DNA of 35,099 nt from a virus. The stretch covers positions 1 through 35,099 of IMG/VR virus record IMGVR_UViG_3300010368_000042. The stretch is one strand, 5' to 3'. Shown here in pieces: positions 1 through 8,369 of this stretch (position 1 is its first letter; every line of letters begins with the position of its first letter). The notes beneath the pieces are model-generated. The model ran no database searches, had not been told where the DNA came from, and saw nothing but the letters and a program-made list of their open reading frames with translations. A program made the translations under genes and the position numbers.

Positions 1-1
1 A

Positions 2-133
2 CTAATCAAGACTTTAGCTTTACATTCAATGGCTAGTAAAGACCAACGAAAAGAAACAGACAAGCGGACAGCGCTATTAAAAACTAAGGCAGTGCTAAAT
101 GATATGCAAGATTCGCTGATCGCTTCACCGTGA
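2..133 (+). CDS. Terminase small subunit, C-terminal fragment (partial)
   Basis: The frame is open from the first bases of the window and ends in TGA at 131-133, giving the last 43 residues of a protein whose start lies outside. The tail is lysine-rich and hydrophilic (…KDQRKETDKRTALLKTK…). I assign it by position only: it stops inside the start codon of the large terminase, with the GTG at 130 overlapping the TGA, which is the usual spacing of small and large terminase genes in HK97-like phages. The fragment alone does not show a family, so the product is an inference from synteny. Confidence 0.6.
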   Translation, partial: LIKTLALHSMASKDQRKETDKRTALLKTKAVLNDMQDSLIASP

Positions 134-1656
134 TAAAAAAAATGACTAGGGGCGAGAAGGTTATAGCCTTCATTACTACCTATATTATAACGCCGGAGGG
201 TTCGCAAGTAGGCAAGCCAATGCAGTTGGCTGAGTTCCAGCGCAAGTTCATCTTAGAAATTTATGATAATCCGCATGGAACTAAGCAAGCATACCTGAGT
301 ATTTCACGTAAGAACGGAAAGAGCGGACTCATTGCAGCCATTATTTTGGCTCACTTAGTAGGGCCGGAAGCTAAACATAATAGTCAAATTATCTCAGGCG
401 CTAGAAGTCGTGACCAAGCTGCGCTAGTTTTTAAGCTGGCTAGTAAGATGGTTATGCAATCATCTGAGCTTATGAAGGTGGTTAAGATAATCCCGTCAAG
501 CAAAATGTTAATCGGCTTACCTCGCAATGTGGAGTACAAAGCCATTGCAGCAGACGGTACTACAGCTCATGGCTTGAGTCCGGTGTTGGCTATCCTTGAT
601 GAAGTTGGTCAAGTAAGAGGTTCTCAAGATGATTTTATCGATGCTATCACAACTTCGCAGGGTGCTTATGATGAACCGCTGCTGATTGCTATTAGTACGC
701 AGTCGCCTAATGACGCTGATTTGTTCTCTATATGGATTGATGACGCTAAAAAATCAGGTGATCCGGCTATTGTTTCACACGTTTACGAGGCTACAAAAGA
801 TTGCGACTTGATGGATGAAGCTGAATGGTATGCAGCAAACCCAGCGCTAGGCATATTTAGATCGTATAATGAGCTGAAAGAGTACGCGATTAAAGCAGAG
901 CGTATGCCGTCTAGTGAAAATGCTTTTCGCAATTTATATTTGAATCAGCGAGTGCAAGCAAACAATCCGTTTGTTAGTCGTGACGTATGGCAATCAAACG
1001 GCGATATGCCTGAATCATTGATCGGTAAAAATGTATATGGTGGCTTAGACTTGTCAAGCGTTAATGACTTAACTGCGCTAGTATTGGTTACAGATGATGG
1101 CGATGTCGTGCCATACTTTTGGCTTCCAGGTGAAGGGCTTGCTGAAAAGGCTAAATCAGATCGTGTGCCGTATGATGTATGGGAACGTGAAGGTTATTTA
1201 TTGACTACGCCTAGCAAAGCTATTGAGTATTCATACATTGCTGAATATCTACGCAGTATATTTGACAATTTTAATATAGTTAAGATTGCATTTGATAGAT
1301 ACAACATGAGATTTTTAAAGCCTTACTTAGAAAAGGCAGGCTTTACTGATGAGGAAATGGATAGGTTTGTAGAAATGGGGCAGGGGTTTATTTCAATGTC
1401 ACCGGCTATTCGTGAGCTTGAATCTAAGTTACTTACTAAAAAATTAAAACATGGCAATCATCCAGTATTAACTATGTGTGCAAGCAATGCTAGTGTTATA
1501 CTTGATCCTGCCGGTAATAGAAAGTTTACAAAACAAAAATCTAATGGTAGAATAGACGGCATAGTTAGCTTGGCTATGGCTGTAGGCGTTATGCCTGAGT
1601 CGCTAGATCAAGGTGATTTTGATGGCTTTTTAATGAATCCTGTGGCGGTTAAATGA
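130..1656 (+). CDS. terL: Terminase large subunit (HK97-type, Terminase_1 family)
   Basis: This is the DNA-packaging motor, an ATPase plus nuclease that docks on the portal. The N-terminal half holds a variant Walker A (SRKNGKSG, residues 59-66) and a Walker B (LAILDEVGQ, about 153-161), both typical of the family. The C-terminal half carries an RNase H-like nuclease start (YGGLDLSSVNDL, about 303-314) and the family ending RIDGIVSLAMAVGV. The 508-aa length fits. The GTG at 130 overlaps the upstream stop; the ATG at 142 (MTRGEK) is an alternative start, and neither has a clear Shine-Dalgarno. The portal gene follows with an ATGA overlap, so the two are translationally coupled. Confidence 0.95.
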   Translation: MIKKMTRGEKVIAFITTYIITPEGSQVGKPMQLAEFQRKFILEIYDNPHGTKQAYLSISRKNGKSGLIAAIILAHLVGPEAKHNSQIISGARSRDQAALVFKLASKMVMQSSELMKVVKIIPSSKMLIGLPRNVEYKAIAADGTTAHGLSPVLAILDEVGQVRGSQDDFIDAITTSQGAYDEPLLIAISTQSPNDADLFSIWIDDAKKSGDPAIVSHVYEATKDCDLMDEAEWYAANPALGIFRSYNELKEYAIKAERMPSSENAFRNLYLNQRVQANNPFVSRDVWQSNGDMPESLIGKNVYGGLDLSSVNDLTALVLVTDDGDVVPYFWLPGEGLAEKAKSDRVPYDVWEREGYLLTTPSKAIEYSYIAEYLRSIFDNFNIVKIAFDRYNMRFLKPYLEKAGFTDEEMDRFVEMGQGFISMSPAIRELESKLLTKKLKHGNHPVLTMCASNASVILDPAGNRKFTKQKSNGRIDGIVSLAMAVGVMPESLDQGDFDGFLMNPVAVK

Positions 1657-2900
1657 GTGTATTTACACCAGTAATCAATTGGTTGTTTGATGGGTTACAA
1701 AGAAACCAAGGCATACAAAACCCAGCGCCTCCGGTATATTCAGAGAGCGCAGCATCGTCTGTCACATTTGACAGCGCCATGCAACTATCAGGCGTGTGGT
1801 CATGCGTTAAATTAATATCTGAAACAGTGGCAAGTCTGCCATTAACTGTTTATAAAAAAACGCCTGACGGTCGTGTGAAGTCAGTTAGTGATCAGCTAAC
1901 AATTTTGTTTCAAGGTAAAGTCAACCGCTACCAAAACAAGATTGAATTCTTTGAAACAGTATTGTTAAATTTAATTGTGCATGGTAACTCATATTGCATT
2001 ATTCAAAAGTCAGGCGGTCGCATTGTTGGCTTAATGCCTATAATGGCCTCGCAAGTAGAAACAACTTTACTTGCTGATGGCGCTATTGTGCATGAGTATT
2101 ATTATGACGGCGGCGTTAAAGTATATGCTGCTGAATCAATATGGCATTTAAAGATGATGGGTAACGGCGTTATTGGCCTGAGTCCACTAGCTTATCAGCG
2201 TAATACTTTAGGAATTGCACAAGCCGCAGAAAGCGCAGTTACTAAAATATATCGTAACGGCTCAAAGCCTAGCGGAGTTTTAAGTATTGATCGAGTATTA
2301 ACTAAAGAACAGCGTGACTCTATTAGATCAAACTTTAGCACTTTAGTTTCTACCAATGATGAACGGCTGCTAGTGCTTGAGGGTGGCATGAAGTTTGACG
2401 CTATCTCACTGAGTCCGGCAGACATTGAGCTGTTAGCGTCTAGGCAATTCCAGCTTTCTGAAATCTGCCGCTGGTATGGTGTGCCAAGTGTCATGATTAA
2501 CGATACAAACTCTACCACTGTTTGGGGATCAGGTATTGAGCAGATCGTATCAGGATTTTATAAAGTAACATTACGCCCTATCTTAGAAAAGATAGAGCAA
2601 TCAATGATCGTGACTTTGCTTGGCGATAGCGTGGGCGAATACGATGTTGAGTTTAACTTTGAAGGTTTACTGCGAGCAGATCAGAAGTCACGCTTTGACG
2701 GCTATCGAACTGGTATTCAAGGCGGTATCATTACACCTAATGAAGCTAGATCGATGGAAGGCTTGCCGCTTATGGATGGCGGTGACGAATTATTTATGCA
2801 GTCTGCTACCTTGCCTATATCGCAGCTAGGCCAACAACAACCAACTACAGCACCAACTAATACACCTGATATGGGACAAACCAATGACAATCCTGCATAA
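1653..2900 (+). CDS. Portal protein (HK97 family)
   Basis: This forms the dodecameric ring at one capsid vertex through which DNA enters and leaves, and to which the terminase and connector bind. The 415-aa sequence shows the HK97 portal layout: SGVWSCVKLISETVASLPL near residue 46, VHGNSYCIIQ near 109, and the wing/stem stretch RQFQLSEICRWYGVPSVMI around residues 265-283. The end is rich in Gln, Pro and Thr. Its ATG overlaps the terminase stop, and its last 17 bases overlap the protease start, consistent with one packaging/head operon. Confidence 0.95.
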   Translation: MSVFTPVINWLFDGLQRNQGIQNPAPPVYSESAASSVTFDSAMQLSGVWSCVKLISETVASLPLTVYKKTPDGRVKSVSDQLTILFQGKVNRYQNKIEFFETVLLNLIVHGNSYCIIQKSGGRIVGLMPIMASQVETTLLADGAIVHEYYYDGGVKVYAAESIWHLKMMGNGVIGLSPLAYQRNTLGIAQAAESAVTKIYRNGSKPSGVLSIDRVLTKEQRDSIRSNFSTLVSTNDERLLVLEGGMKFDAISLSPADIELLASRQFQLSEICRWYGVPSVMINDTNSTTVWGSGIEQIVSGFYKVTLRPILEKIEQSMIVTLLGDSVGEYDVEFNFEGLLRADQKSRFDGYRTGIQGGIITPNEARSMEGLPLMDGGDELFMQSATLPISQLGQQQPTTAPTNTPDMGQTNDNPA

Positions 2901-3537
2901 AAGCCTTAACTTACAAGATGTAAGCGTTAAGTTTGACACGGTTGGGGGCATGAAGTTTAGCGGATATGCTTCTAAATTTAACGATGTTGACTCTTATAAC
3001 GATACTATTATGCCAGGCGCTTACGCTGCAACCTTGCAAGATCGTGAGCGAGCAATACAAATGCGCTGGAATCACTATGGTGAAGTTATTGGCAAATGGA
3101 CAATGGTTGCCGAAGACGAAAAAGGCTTATGGGTTGAGGGTGAATTAACACCCAATCATTCAAAAGCGCAAGACGTTTACGCGTCATTGAAGCATGGCGC
3201 TATTTCAGGTCTAAGCATTGGCTTCTATCTAAAAGACTTTGATCTAAAGCCTGATGGCGTTCGCGTATTGAAAGAGATTGAGCTAGTAGAGATTAGCGTA
3301 GTAGAAGAACCTGCGGACTTAGGCGCACGAATTGAAGATGTAAAGTCAGCCGTTACAGAGGCTAAGACTTTGAAGGAAATTGAAACCTTACTGCGTGATG
3401 CTGGCAAGTTTTCAAGGGCTGATGCGACTGCTATCGTTAGTCGTATCAAGTCTATTGCACAGCCGAGTGATTCGGTGGCAGAAGAAACAAATGCACAAGC
3501 TATTTTAGCCGCCGCATTAAAACTTAAATCACTATAA
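2884..3537 (+). CDS. Prohead maturation protease (HK97 gp4-like, U35)
   Basis: This serine protease processes the capsid protein and scaffold inside the prohead. Family blocks are visible: SGYASKFNDVD (26-36), RWNHYGEVIGKW with the candidate catalytic His64, HGAISGLSIGF with the candidate nucleophile Ser111, and EISVVEEPA (about 136-144) carrying the acidic member. The Lys/Ala-rich tail after residue 150 could act as an internal scaffold or delta-like extension, which is an inference. The gene sits between portal and capsid as in HK97, and the capsid RBS (AAAGGAATTACAA) follows at once. Confidence 0.93.
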   Translation: MTILHKSLNLQDVSVKFDTVGGMKFSGYASKFNDVDSYNDTIMPGAYAATLQDRERAIQMRWNHYGEVIGKWTMVAEDEKGLWVEGELTPNHSKAQDVYASLKHGAISGLSIGFYLKDFDLKPDGVRVLKEIELVEISVVEEPADLGARIEDVKSAVTEAKTLKEIETLLRDAGKFSRADATAIVSRIKSIAQPSDSVAEETNAQAILAAALKLKSL

Positions 3538-3548
3538 AGGAATTACAA

Positions 3549-4703
3549 ATGGAACTGAATGATATGATCGACGCTGGCTTTAAGTCAGTACAGGAAAAAG
3601 TAGGCGCTGAATTAAAGTCAGCTATGGACAAATACGAAGGCCAACTTAAAGACACTGGCTCAGTTGCTGTTGAAGCTAAGTCAGCCGTTATTGCATTGGC
3701 TGAGGAATTCAAATCAGTCGCCGCTTCTATGAATGAGTTAGCACAAAAGAGCGCTAACGGTTTACATGCAGAAGCACCGCTGTTAAGTGCTGGCGCTGAG
3801 TTCGTTAAATCAGAAGGCTTTAAACAATTGCTTAAAGGCGAGCGCGACAAAGTACGTGTTGAAGTTAAGAACACAGTTACTTCTGATTCAACAACTGTAT
3901 TCCCGTACCAACGTCCAGGCGTTATTGCTGGCGATTACAAACCGCTTACTATTCGTGAATTATTCCGCTCAATCCCTGTTTCTAGCAACATGGTAAACAG
4001 CTTGCGCGAATTAGCAAACACAAACAGCGCAGCAGAAGTTTCACAAGGTGCAGCTAAACCTGAATCAGCAGTGACTTTTGAGCAGTACAATGTGCCAATC
4101 ACTACCGTTGCTCATTGGATTAAAATCTCTAAGCAACTTATGGAGGATGCTCCGGCAATCACTGCTTACATTGACACTCGTTTGCGTGATGGTTTAGCAC
4201 AGCGTATTGATGCACAATTGTTAAATGGTAACGGTACATCACCTAATCTATCAGGTTTGACTGACAGCGGCAATTTTACAGCCTATACAGCTACATCTGA
4301 TGATTTGCTAGTGGATGCTATCAACCGCGCTAAATACCAATTGTGGGCTACTGGCAACTACGCTGACGCTGTTATTGTAAACCCTGCTACTTGGGGCGCA
4401 ATGGAGCGTACACGTGAAGGCTCAGGTACTGGTGCTTATTTATACGGCACTCCTGGCACTGGCGGTAACATGAACCCATTTGGCTTGCGTATCGTGTTGT
4501 CAAACAACATGGCGGCAGGTAAGTTCTTAATCGGTGCGCTTGATACTGCTACTGTATTGTATAACCGTACAGGTGCAGTGGTTGAAATGGGTTATGTAAA
4601 CGCTGACTTTACAAATAACCTGATCACAATCCGAGCAGAAGAACGCTTGGGTCTTGGTGTAGATCGTCCTAGCGCTATTTTATATGGTGATTGGACTGCT
4701 TAG
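3549..4703 (+). CDS. Major capsid protein (HK97 fold)
   Basis: The 384-aa precursor has the expected two parts. Residues 1 to about 85 are Lys/Glu/Ala-rich and helical, like the HK97 delta domain removed by the prohead protease. The rest is the shell domain (TVFPYQRPGVIAGDYKP, HWIKISKQLMEDAP, DAVIVNPATWGAME, RAEERLGLGVDRPSA). A strong SD (AAGGAATTACAA) precedes the ATG. A terminator with a UUCG loop follows 17 bases after the stop, which would limit read-through and help keep capsid mRNA in excess over connector genes. The exact cleavage site cannot be read from this window. Confidence 0.95.
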   Translation: MELNDMIDAGFKSVQEKVGAELKSAMDKYEGQLKDTGSVAVEAKSAVIALAEEFKSVAASMNELAQKSANGLHAEAPLLSAGAEFVKSEGFKQLLKGERDKVRVEVKNTVTSDSTTVFPYQRPGVIAGDYKPLTIRELFRSIPVSSNMVNSLRELANTNSAAEVSQGAAKPESAVTFEQYNVPITTVAHWIKISKQLMEDAPAITAYIDTRLRDGLAQRIDAQLLNGNGTSPNLSGLTDSGNFTAYTATSDDLLVDAINRAKYQLWATGNYADAVIVNPATWGAMERTREGSGTGAYLYGTPGTGGNMNPFGLRIVLSNNMAAGKFLIGALDTATVLYNRTGAVVEMGYVNADFTNNLITIRAEERLGLGVDRPSAILYGDWTA

Positions 4704-4719
4704 TAAATAGTGTAAAATT

Positions 4720-4749
4720 AGAAAGCCTGCTTCGGTGGGCTTTCTTTTT
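4720..4749 (+). terminator. Intrinsic terminator after the capsid gene, UUCG tetraloop
   Basis: An 11-bp stem (4720-4730 with 4735-4745, two G-U pairs) is closed by C(UUCG)G, an exceptionally stable loop, and is followed by a short T run. It lies between the capsid stop and the next gene. Downstream head and tail genes follow on the same strand without an obvious new promoter, so it probably attenuates rather than fully stops transcription. Confidence 0.85.
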
Positions 4750-4760
4750 ATGGGATTAAT

Positions 4761-5042
4761 ATGAAAATAGTTATTACATCAAAAAAGCCAATTAATGATG
4801 ACGTTAAAGGTCGCTTACAAAAAGATACAGTGATTGATCTACCGGATCATAAAGCTAAGTTCTACATTGAACGTGGCGAGGCCGTAGCATACGAAACAAA
4901 GGTCATGCAAGATAACCCACTAAAGACAGGTGGCGCAACGGCACAGTCGTCTGTTGCGCGAGTGGTGGAAGCCTTACGCGACAGGATGCCGAACTCGTTA
5001 GAAAGTGGCGAGAAAAAGACACTGGTACGACTAAAGCGGTAA
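4761..5042 (+). CDS. Short protein next to the capsid gene, function unknown
   Basis: This 93-aa product begins MKIVITSKKPI and contains a small beta-rich unit (VIDLPDHKAKFYIERGEAVAYETKV in outline, residues 25-49), a type often found directly after HK97-family capsid genes. I recognise the context but not a defined function. The ATG is preceded by GGGATTAAT just after the terminator T run. The C-terminal part, from about residue 53, overlaps in another frame the coding of the conserved N-terminus of the next protein (see that entry), so either this tail or the start of the next gene is abnormal. Confidence 0.65.
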   Translation: MKIVITSKKPINDDVKGRLQKDTVIDLPDHKAKFYIERGEAVAYETKVMQDNPLKTGGATAQSSVARVVEALRDRMPNSLESGEKKTLVRLKR

Positions 5043-5068
5043 TAGTAGCAAATAATACTTTTCAGCTA

Positions 5069-5485
5069 GTGTCATGGGCTGATGCTATGTTTGCTATGGA
5101 TAAGGACTGGTGGACTATACACGGTGATGAAGTTGTAAAAACTTTTATAGGTGCTAAGTTCTCAAACAATCCAGTAAAAGAAGCAAAGCATTTAGCTCAG
5201 TTTGAACACTTCGGGAATAGTGGCGCTGCATGTATTAGTTTGGCTATTATGGGCGGAGCTAGTAGAATTATATTGCTTGGCTATGATTGTCAGATAACAA
5301 ATGGCTTAAAACACTGGCATGGTGACCATAAAGCAGGGCTTGGCAACGCAGGAATGATCCACAAATGGCATAAAAAGTTTGCTGAAATAGCAGAAAGATG
5401 GCCTAATTTAGTGGTAAATGCTACTAGACAAACCGCACTAACTTGTTTTGAAAGAGTAGAATTAGAAAATGAAATTGCCACTTAA
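5069..5485 (+). CDS. GT42/DUF115 (MptE)-like protein of the head region; N-terminus lies upstream without a start codon
   Basis: The start given is a GTG at 5069, yielding 138 aa with the motifs GGASRIILLGYDCQ, HWHGDHKAGLGN and NLVVNATRQTAL, which resemble MptE/DUF115 or GT42 sialyltransferase-like Rossmann proteins found in phage morphogenesis regions. The same frame is open from 4916 and encodes VVCCASGGSLT and AVIVANNTFQLV, which look like the first strands of that fold (compare the usual GPSL signature). No ATG, GTG or TTG occurs between 4916 and 5068. The full-length protein would therefore need a -1 shift from the preceding gene, or the gene carries an indel. A role in sugar transfer is an inference, supported by the two following genes. 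Confidence 0.6.
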   Translation: MSWADAMFAMDKDWWTIHGDEVVKTFIGAKFSNNPVKEAKHLAQFEHFGNSGAACISLAIMGGASRIILLGYDCQITNGLKHWHGDHKAGLGNAGMIHKWHKKFAEIAERWPNLVVNATRQTALTCFERVELENEIAT

Positions 5486-6029
5486 TAGCGTTCGCGGTCG
5501 TATTAGATCATTTATTGAAGCTCATGCCGACAAATTGGGCGATGATGTGCTTGAAATAGGGTCTAGGATGACTAATCCTAATACATGGTGGATTGTTAAC
5601 CATGATCTAGCTAAAGGCAAGTGGATTGGTTGCGATATGCAGCAGGGCGATGGCGTTGATGTTGTTGCCGATATTCATAATCCGCCAAGTGAATGGACTG
5701 GTAAGTTTACCGGCATTTTATGCAGCGAGGTTATGGAGCATATAGCAAGGCCGCATATTGCTTTGCCTAAAATTAAGTCACTCCTTAAACCTAACGGCTT
5801 TATTATAATCACTACTTTGTTTGCGTTTCCTGAACATGGCTTTCCTGATGATTATTTTAGATACAGCCGCAGCGGATTAAAATTGTTACTTGAAGATGCT
5901 GGCTTTATTGACGTTGAAACATTTTATGCAGGTGAGGTTGTATTGAAGCTTAACGATCACGGTGAAGCCGGAGAATGTACGCGCACTTTACCGATGCACA
6001 CATTCGCGATTGCGAGAGTGCCATGCTAA
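5469..6029 (+). CDS. Class I SAM-dependent methyltransferase
   Basis: This 186-aa protein has a Rossmann methyltransferase core: motif I VLEIGSR (27-33, one Gly instead of the usual GxGxG), an acidic strand end WIGCDMQQGDGVDVVAD (about 53-69), and ILCSEVMEHI (about 82-91), typical of the Methyltransf_11 group that acts on small molecules, sugars or lipids. It lacks a DPPY motif, so DNA is an unlikely substrate. It overlaps the GT42-like gene upstream by 17 bases and the glycosyltransferase downstream, suggesting that it methylates the glycan made by its neighbours. The substrate is an inference. Confidence 0.85.
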   Translation: MKLPLNSVRGRIRSFIEAHADKLGDDVLEIGSRMTNPNTWWIVNHDLAKGKWIGCDMQQGDGVDVVADIHNPPSEWTGKFTGILCSEVMEHIARPHIALPKIKSLLKPNGFIIITTLFAFPEHGFPDDYFRYSRSGLKLLLEDAGFIDVETFYAGEVVLKLNDHGEAGECTRTLPMHTFAIARVPC

Positions 6030-6703
6030 CACTATTGACAGCTACTGGATGCAGACCTAAAGCATGGGCTATCTGTGAAAAACTTATGCTTGCTCAAGAT
6101 TATACAGGGTCAGTGCGCTGGGTCATTGTAGATGACGGCGAAGAAGCGCAGCCAGTGACGTTTAAACGCGATAACTGGACGCTTGAGGTAGTAAGACCGC
6201 AGCATAGATGGAAAGAAGGCTTAAACACGCAAGCTGATAACCTATTAGCCGGATTGAATGTTATTTCAGATGATGAAAATCTAGTAATTATTGAAGATGA
6301 CGATCACTATGCCAGTGACTGGCTAGCGACTGTTAGCGAGTATTTAAAAGATTATGAATTAGTAGGTGAAACACTAGCAAAGTATTATAATATAACAACT
6401 AAGACCGGCAGACAGCTAAGAAACGACAAACACGCTAGTCTATGCTGTACGGCTATGCGAGGAAATGCCACAAAAGCATTTAGAAAGGTGTGTATTCCAG
6501 GCACTAAGTTTATTGATATTAACCTATGGAATAACTTTTCAAATAAGTTATTATTTATTAGTAGCAAGGTAGTTGGAATTAAGGGTTTTGAAGGTCGAAG
6601 CGGTATTGGCATGGGTCATAGTAAAGACTTTAGCGGAACGAAAGATTATAACCATAGTTTGTTAAAACTGTGGATTGGCGAAGGTATAAAGCACTATGTC
6701 TAA
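6023..6703 (+). CDS. GT-A family glycosyltransferase
   Basis: This 226-aa protein looks like a GT2-type nucleotide-sugar transferase. It opens MLTLLTATGCRPKAW, has VIVDDG (34-39) for the nucleotide side, and EDDDHY (91-96), which supplies the acidic metal-binding DxD. I chose the ATG at 6023, preceded by GAGAG, over an upstream in-frame ATG at 5975 because the fold begins exactly there and it gives a short overlap with the methyltransferase stop. A Gly-rich block (GFEGRSGIGMGH) near the C-terminus could bind the acceptor. Its place inside the head-tail operon suggests virion glycosylation, an inference. Confidence 0.85.
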   Translation: MLTLLTATGCRPKAWAICEKLMLAQDYTGSVRWVIVDDGEEAQPVTFKRDNWTLEVVRPQHRWKEGLNTQADNLLAGLNVISDDENLVIIEDDDHYASDWLATVSEYLKDYELVGETLAKYYNITTKTGRQLRNDKHASLCCTAMRGNATKAFRKVCIPGTKFIDINLWNNFSNKLLFISSKVVGIKGFEGRSGIGMGHSKDFSGTKDYNHSLLKLWIGEGIKHYV

Positions 6704-7316
6704 CATCGTATGGCGCTACTGGCAAGACCGAGCAAAGCTTATTGTTGATATGCTAGACGGAACTTATGCCGAAAGGGTAGAAGCCTATCCGCCTAAAGTG
6801 CTGATGACTGATGATGATGGTGATTATGCACGTTTAAGGGTTGATGTTGGACAAACTGGATTCTTTGCAGGTCGTGAGTTTAGAACTTTTTACGAATTCT
6901 CTATTATTTCAGGTGCTACGCAAGTAATTAAAGTTACTCACGGCACAGATACAATTTTGCAGAAGTTCGGATCATCTTTAGACCTTGCAGAATTAAGAAT
7001 TGAATTAAGAGTTGGTGGTACAGAGGGCGGCACGTTCGGTACTCAATTACCTATATTTAAAACAAATATAATGAGTTCTGCTTCTGATTATTTAAGTCAA
7101 ACTACATTGGCTGTAGGTGGAACACATACCGGCGGCACAGTTGTTGATCTATTAAAGCTATACAGCGGAGCTAATCAAAATAAAGCCGATCAATCATCAG
7201 CTACAGAGGATTCGCCGCAAGGTTTTCCAGTAGGTAATCTTTATATTGTACTAACAAACACAGACGGCGCTACGGCTACCGGAATATTTCAGTCACGATG
7301 GGAAGAAAGACCATGA
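6696..7316 (+). CDS. Putative virion structural protein, unknown family
   Basis: This is a 206-aa, mostly beta-predicted, Gly/Thr-rich protein with no signal peptide or membrane segment. Blocks such as DVGQTGFFAGREFRTFYEF and QGFPVGNLYIVLTNTDG look like a jelly-roll or similar virion surface protein. I do not recognise a named family. It sits between the glycan genes and the head-tail connector, overlaps both neighbours by a few bases, and is expressed with structural genes. A capsid decoration protein or the acceptor of the neighbouring glycosyltransferase is possible, but that is a guess. Confidence 0.6.
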   Translation: MSNIVWRYWQDRAKLIVDMLDGTYAERVEAYPPKVLMTDDDGDYARLRVDVGQTGFFAGREFRTFYEFSIISGATQVIKVTHGTDTILQKFGSSLDLAELRIELRVGGTEGGTFGTQLPIFKTNIMSSASDYLSQTTLAVGGTHTGGTVVDLLKLYSGANQNKADQSSATEDSPQGFPVGNLYIVLTNTDGATATGIFQSRWEERP

Positions 7317-7612
7317 GTACAGCGACTTTAGCAATGGTAAAGGCAGATTTAAGAGTTACTAGCTCAGATGATGATGCTTATCTGCAAGTTTTAATCAATG
7401 CGGCTGAGGATGAGTGCTTGCAATTCTTAAATGTATCTGAATTGCCTACTGAGATCGGTTCTAGTGAGCCGCCATTGAAAGGTAGCGTGTATGCTGCGGT
7501 GTTTTTGTTAGTACGCTCAAAGTTTGACAGCGCTACACCTGATGAGATCAAAGGTATTCGCCAATGCGCTGAAATGTTACTTATGCCTTATCGTGGCAAC
7601 TTAGGGCTTTAA
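7313..7612 (+). CDS. Head-tail connector (gp6-like, Phage_connect_1)
   Basis: This 99-aa, largely helical protein starts MSTATLAMVKADLRV and contains DDAYLQVLINAAEDECLQFLN, the signature of HK97 gp6-like connectors that form a ring under the portal. I used the ATG at 7313, which overlaps the upstream stop as ATGA and has GGAAGAAAG eight bases or so upstream. An in-frame ATG at 7298 would add five residues without family support. It is followed without a gap by the head-tail adaptor. Confidence 0.85.
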   Translation: MSTATLAMVKADLRVTSSDDDAYLQVLINAAEDECLQFLNVSELPTEIGSSEPPLKGSVYAAVFLLVRSKFDSATPDEIKGIRQCAEMLLMPYRGNLGL

Positions 7613-7945
7613 ATGTTAGCGCCTAAACTCAGAAAAAAGATCGACATTGAACAATTCACTAGCACAATTGATTCTAATTATGGCGGTGAAATTCAAGCAT
7701 GGACTGTTTTCGCCAATAACATATCGGCTGAAATATTATCTGTTTCAGGTCGTGAGTTTTTCTCAGCGCAGGAACAACAAAACGCCGTGAACTATAAAAT
7801 AACGATCCGTTATATGGCTGGCATACTTGCTAACATGCGAATAAATTATGACGGTGCTATATATAACATTAAGGCCGTACTGCCTGACAGTACAGGTAAG
7901 CGCTTCATTACTTTAATGGCTGAAATAGGTGTACATAATGGCTGA
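7613..7945 (+). CDS. Head-tail adaptor (Phage_H_T_join family)
   Basis: The 110-aa protein has the family pattern: APKLRKKIDIEQ at the start, then a beta barrel with VFANNISAEILSVSGREFFSAQE and YKITIRYMAGI. Members of this family (SPP1 gp16 / HK97 gp7-like) close the head after packaging and bind the tail. It starts directly after the connector stop, and its end overlaps the next gene by eight bases. Confidence 0.88.
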   Translation: MLAPKLRKKIDIEQFTSTIDSNYGGEIQAWTVFANNISAEILSVSGREFFSAQEQQNAVNYKITIRYMAGILANMRINYDGAIYNIKAVLPDSTGKRFITLMAEIGVHNG

Positions 7946-8369
7946 TGATCTAGGCTTTACAGTTAGCGGACTGGCAGAGCTTTCTAAGAAGCTAAAAGAA
8001 ATGCCTGATAAGCTAGCTAGGAACGGGCTTAGAGCTGCGGTAAATGCAGGGGCAGAGGTTATACGCAAGGATGCCATAACACGAGTGCCAGTGCTTACGG
8101 GTAGGTTGAAGAAAGCTATCTACAAGAAGCAGATAAGAGAAAAGTCAAACAATGTACAACAGACGTTTTTTATAGGTGCTAGGAATGGTAAGAAGTATAA
8201 AAAGTCAGACAAAGATGCTTACTATTGGCGGTTCTTAGAGTTCGGAACGTCTAAGTTACCTGCTAGGCCGTTCCTTCGCCCTGCATTTGATACTAAGAAA
8301 ACGCAAGCAGTAGATGCTATTGCTAAGAAGTTAAAAGAACGAATCGACAAATATGCAGGTGAAAAATGA
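7938..8369 (+). CDS. Tail completion / head-tail joining protein (HK97 gp10-like)
   Basis: This 143-aa basic protein shows the HK97-gp10 signature: GLRAAVNAGAEVIRKDA, VPVLTGRLKKAI, and YYWRFLEFGTSKLPARPFLRPAF near the C-terminus. Such proteins help stabilise the head-tail junction. I chose ATG 7938 (MADDLGF) rather than the GTG at 7929 because an AGGT-type SD precedes it and family members begin here. The gene is in the expected order between the adaptor and the DUF3168 gene. Confidence 0.88.
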   Translation: MADDLGFTVSGLAELSKKLKEMPDKLARNGLRAAVNAGAEVIRKDAITRVPVLTGRLKKAIYKKQIREKSNNVQQTFFIGARNGKKYKKSDKDAYYWRFLEFGTSKLPARPFLRPAFDTKKTQAVDAIAKKLKERIDKYAGEK

